A DNA stretch of 64,000 nt from Sesamum alatum (taxonomy: Eukaryota; Streptophyta; Magnoliopsida; Lamiales; Pedaliaceae), in NCBI GenBank assembly GCA_034509735.1, contig JACGWO010000006.1, forward strand, positions 35,891,141 through 35,955,140, in the 5' to 3' direction. Positions within the stretch are counted from its first letter, which is position 1, and each line of letters opens with the position of its first letter. Shown one piece after another: positions 63,677 through 64,000 of this stretch. The notes below the pieces were generated by a model that was not told the DNA's origin, ran no database searches, and was given only the letters and a program-made list of their open reading frames with translations. The position numbers were made by a program, and so were the translations under genes.

Positions 63677-64000
63677 GAATTTGAGATCGATGGTGAGAAT
63701 TATGTGGGTTTTTTTTGGTGATTTGAATGAATATTTGATGAGAAATTGTGTGGAGTGGAACTGGAGGGAGATATGGATATTATTATTGGATAAGGTGATA
63801 CGGGTTAGGCCAATTAGAGTGTGTGATTTTGATACGCTGGCTTACCCATTGCCATGTGGTCTTGTGGACTGTGTATTAGGAGATAGAATCTACCATTTCG
63901 ATGAATAAATTATTTATTTTTAAATTTAATTATAATGACATTTAAAAAAATGATATATTTTAAATCAAACCCTTTTTCTAAAAGAATTCAAAAGTATCAT
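63677..64000 (-). promoter_or_regulatory. Upstream region of PSAD with I-box and CCAAT-like elements
   Basis: GATAAG (63789-63794, I-box core on plus) and a CCAAT/ATTGG pair at 63786-63790 and 63809-63813 lie within about 140 bases of the ATG. There is no good TATA box at the expected place; a pyrimidine-rich stretch (CTCCCTCCAG on minus) may act as an initiator. I-boxes are typical of light-regulated promoters. This is motif-level evidence only. Confidence 0.4.

Noticed and set aside
63338..63908. Plus-strand frames opposite PSAD
   Set aside because: They are shadows of the well-supported PsaD coding strand.

Overview
The window is plant nuclear DNA from a flowering plant, almost certainly a core eudicot. 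The evidence is spliced genes with GT-AG introns, chloroplast-targeted nuclear genes (PsaD, PSB27-H2, histidine biosynthesis), very AT-rich intergenic DNA, and plant transposons of several classes (Ty1/copia, Helitron, hAT, Mutator-like, plant-mobile-domain). The proteins look asterid-like to me, but I cannot prove a genus.

Eight protein-coding genes are supported. Left to right they are: a WNK kinase of the WNK1/WNK2 clade (7291-9975, +); a large IDM1-type PHD-finger/GNAT acetyltransferase-like protein (15507-23859, +); imidazoleglycerol-phosphate dehydratase HISN5 (25237-28117, +); the lumenal photosystem II assembly factor PSB27-H2/LPA19 (29121-30978, -); the tRNA adenosine deaminase subunit TAD3 (33594-38093, -); an XS-domain protein (41265-54736, +) whose first intron holds a complete Ty1/copia element; cytosolic O-acetylserine(thiol)lyase (57212-59760, +); and photosystem I subunit PsaD (63035-63676, -, no intron). 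Exon joins were worked out by hand and keep frame, except in two genes (PHD gene near 17222, XS gene near 51957) where a one-base homopolymer difference appears to break the frame. The young retrotransposon shows the same kind of break.

The genes do not form one pathway, but the order is informative. From memory of the Arabidopsis map, neighbouring pairs here match neighbours at three separate loci: At3g22420-At3g22435 (WNK2, HISN5A, XS), At4g14880-At4g14920 (OAS-TL A1, HISN5B, PHD acyltransferase) and At1g05380-At1g05385 (PHD acyltransferase, LPA19). The window therefore looks like a less fractionated version of an ancestral block that was duplicated and differentially lost in Arabidopsis.

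The intergenic and intronic DNA is rich in mobile and foldback sequence. It includes two short Helitrons, a near-perfect 116-bp palindrome, several inverted-repeat MITEs, a tandem array of about 130-bp units, an LTR remnant, a 912-bp foldback element in a PHD-gene intron, a hAT MITE with a perfect 8-bp target duplication, a decayed plant-mobile-domain transposon and an NLR gene fragment. I saw no CRISPR, operon, rRNA or convincing tRNA gene, and no sign of a wholly new multi-gene system.
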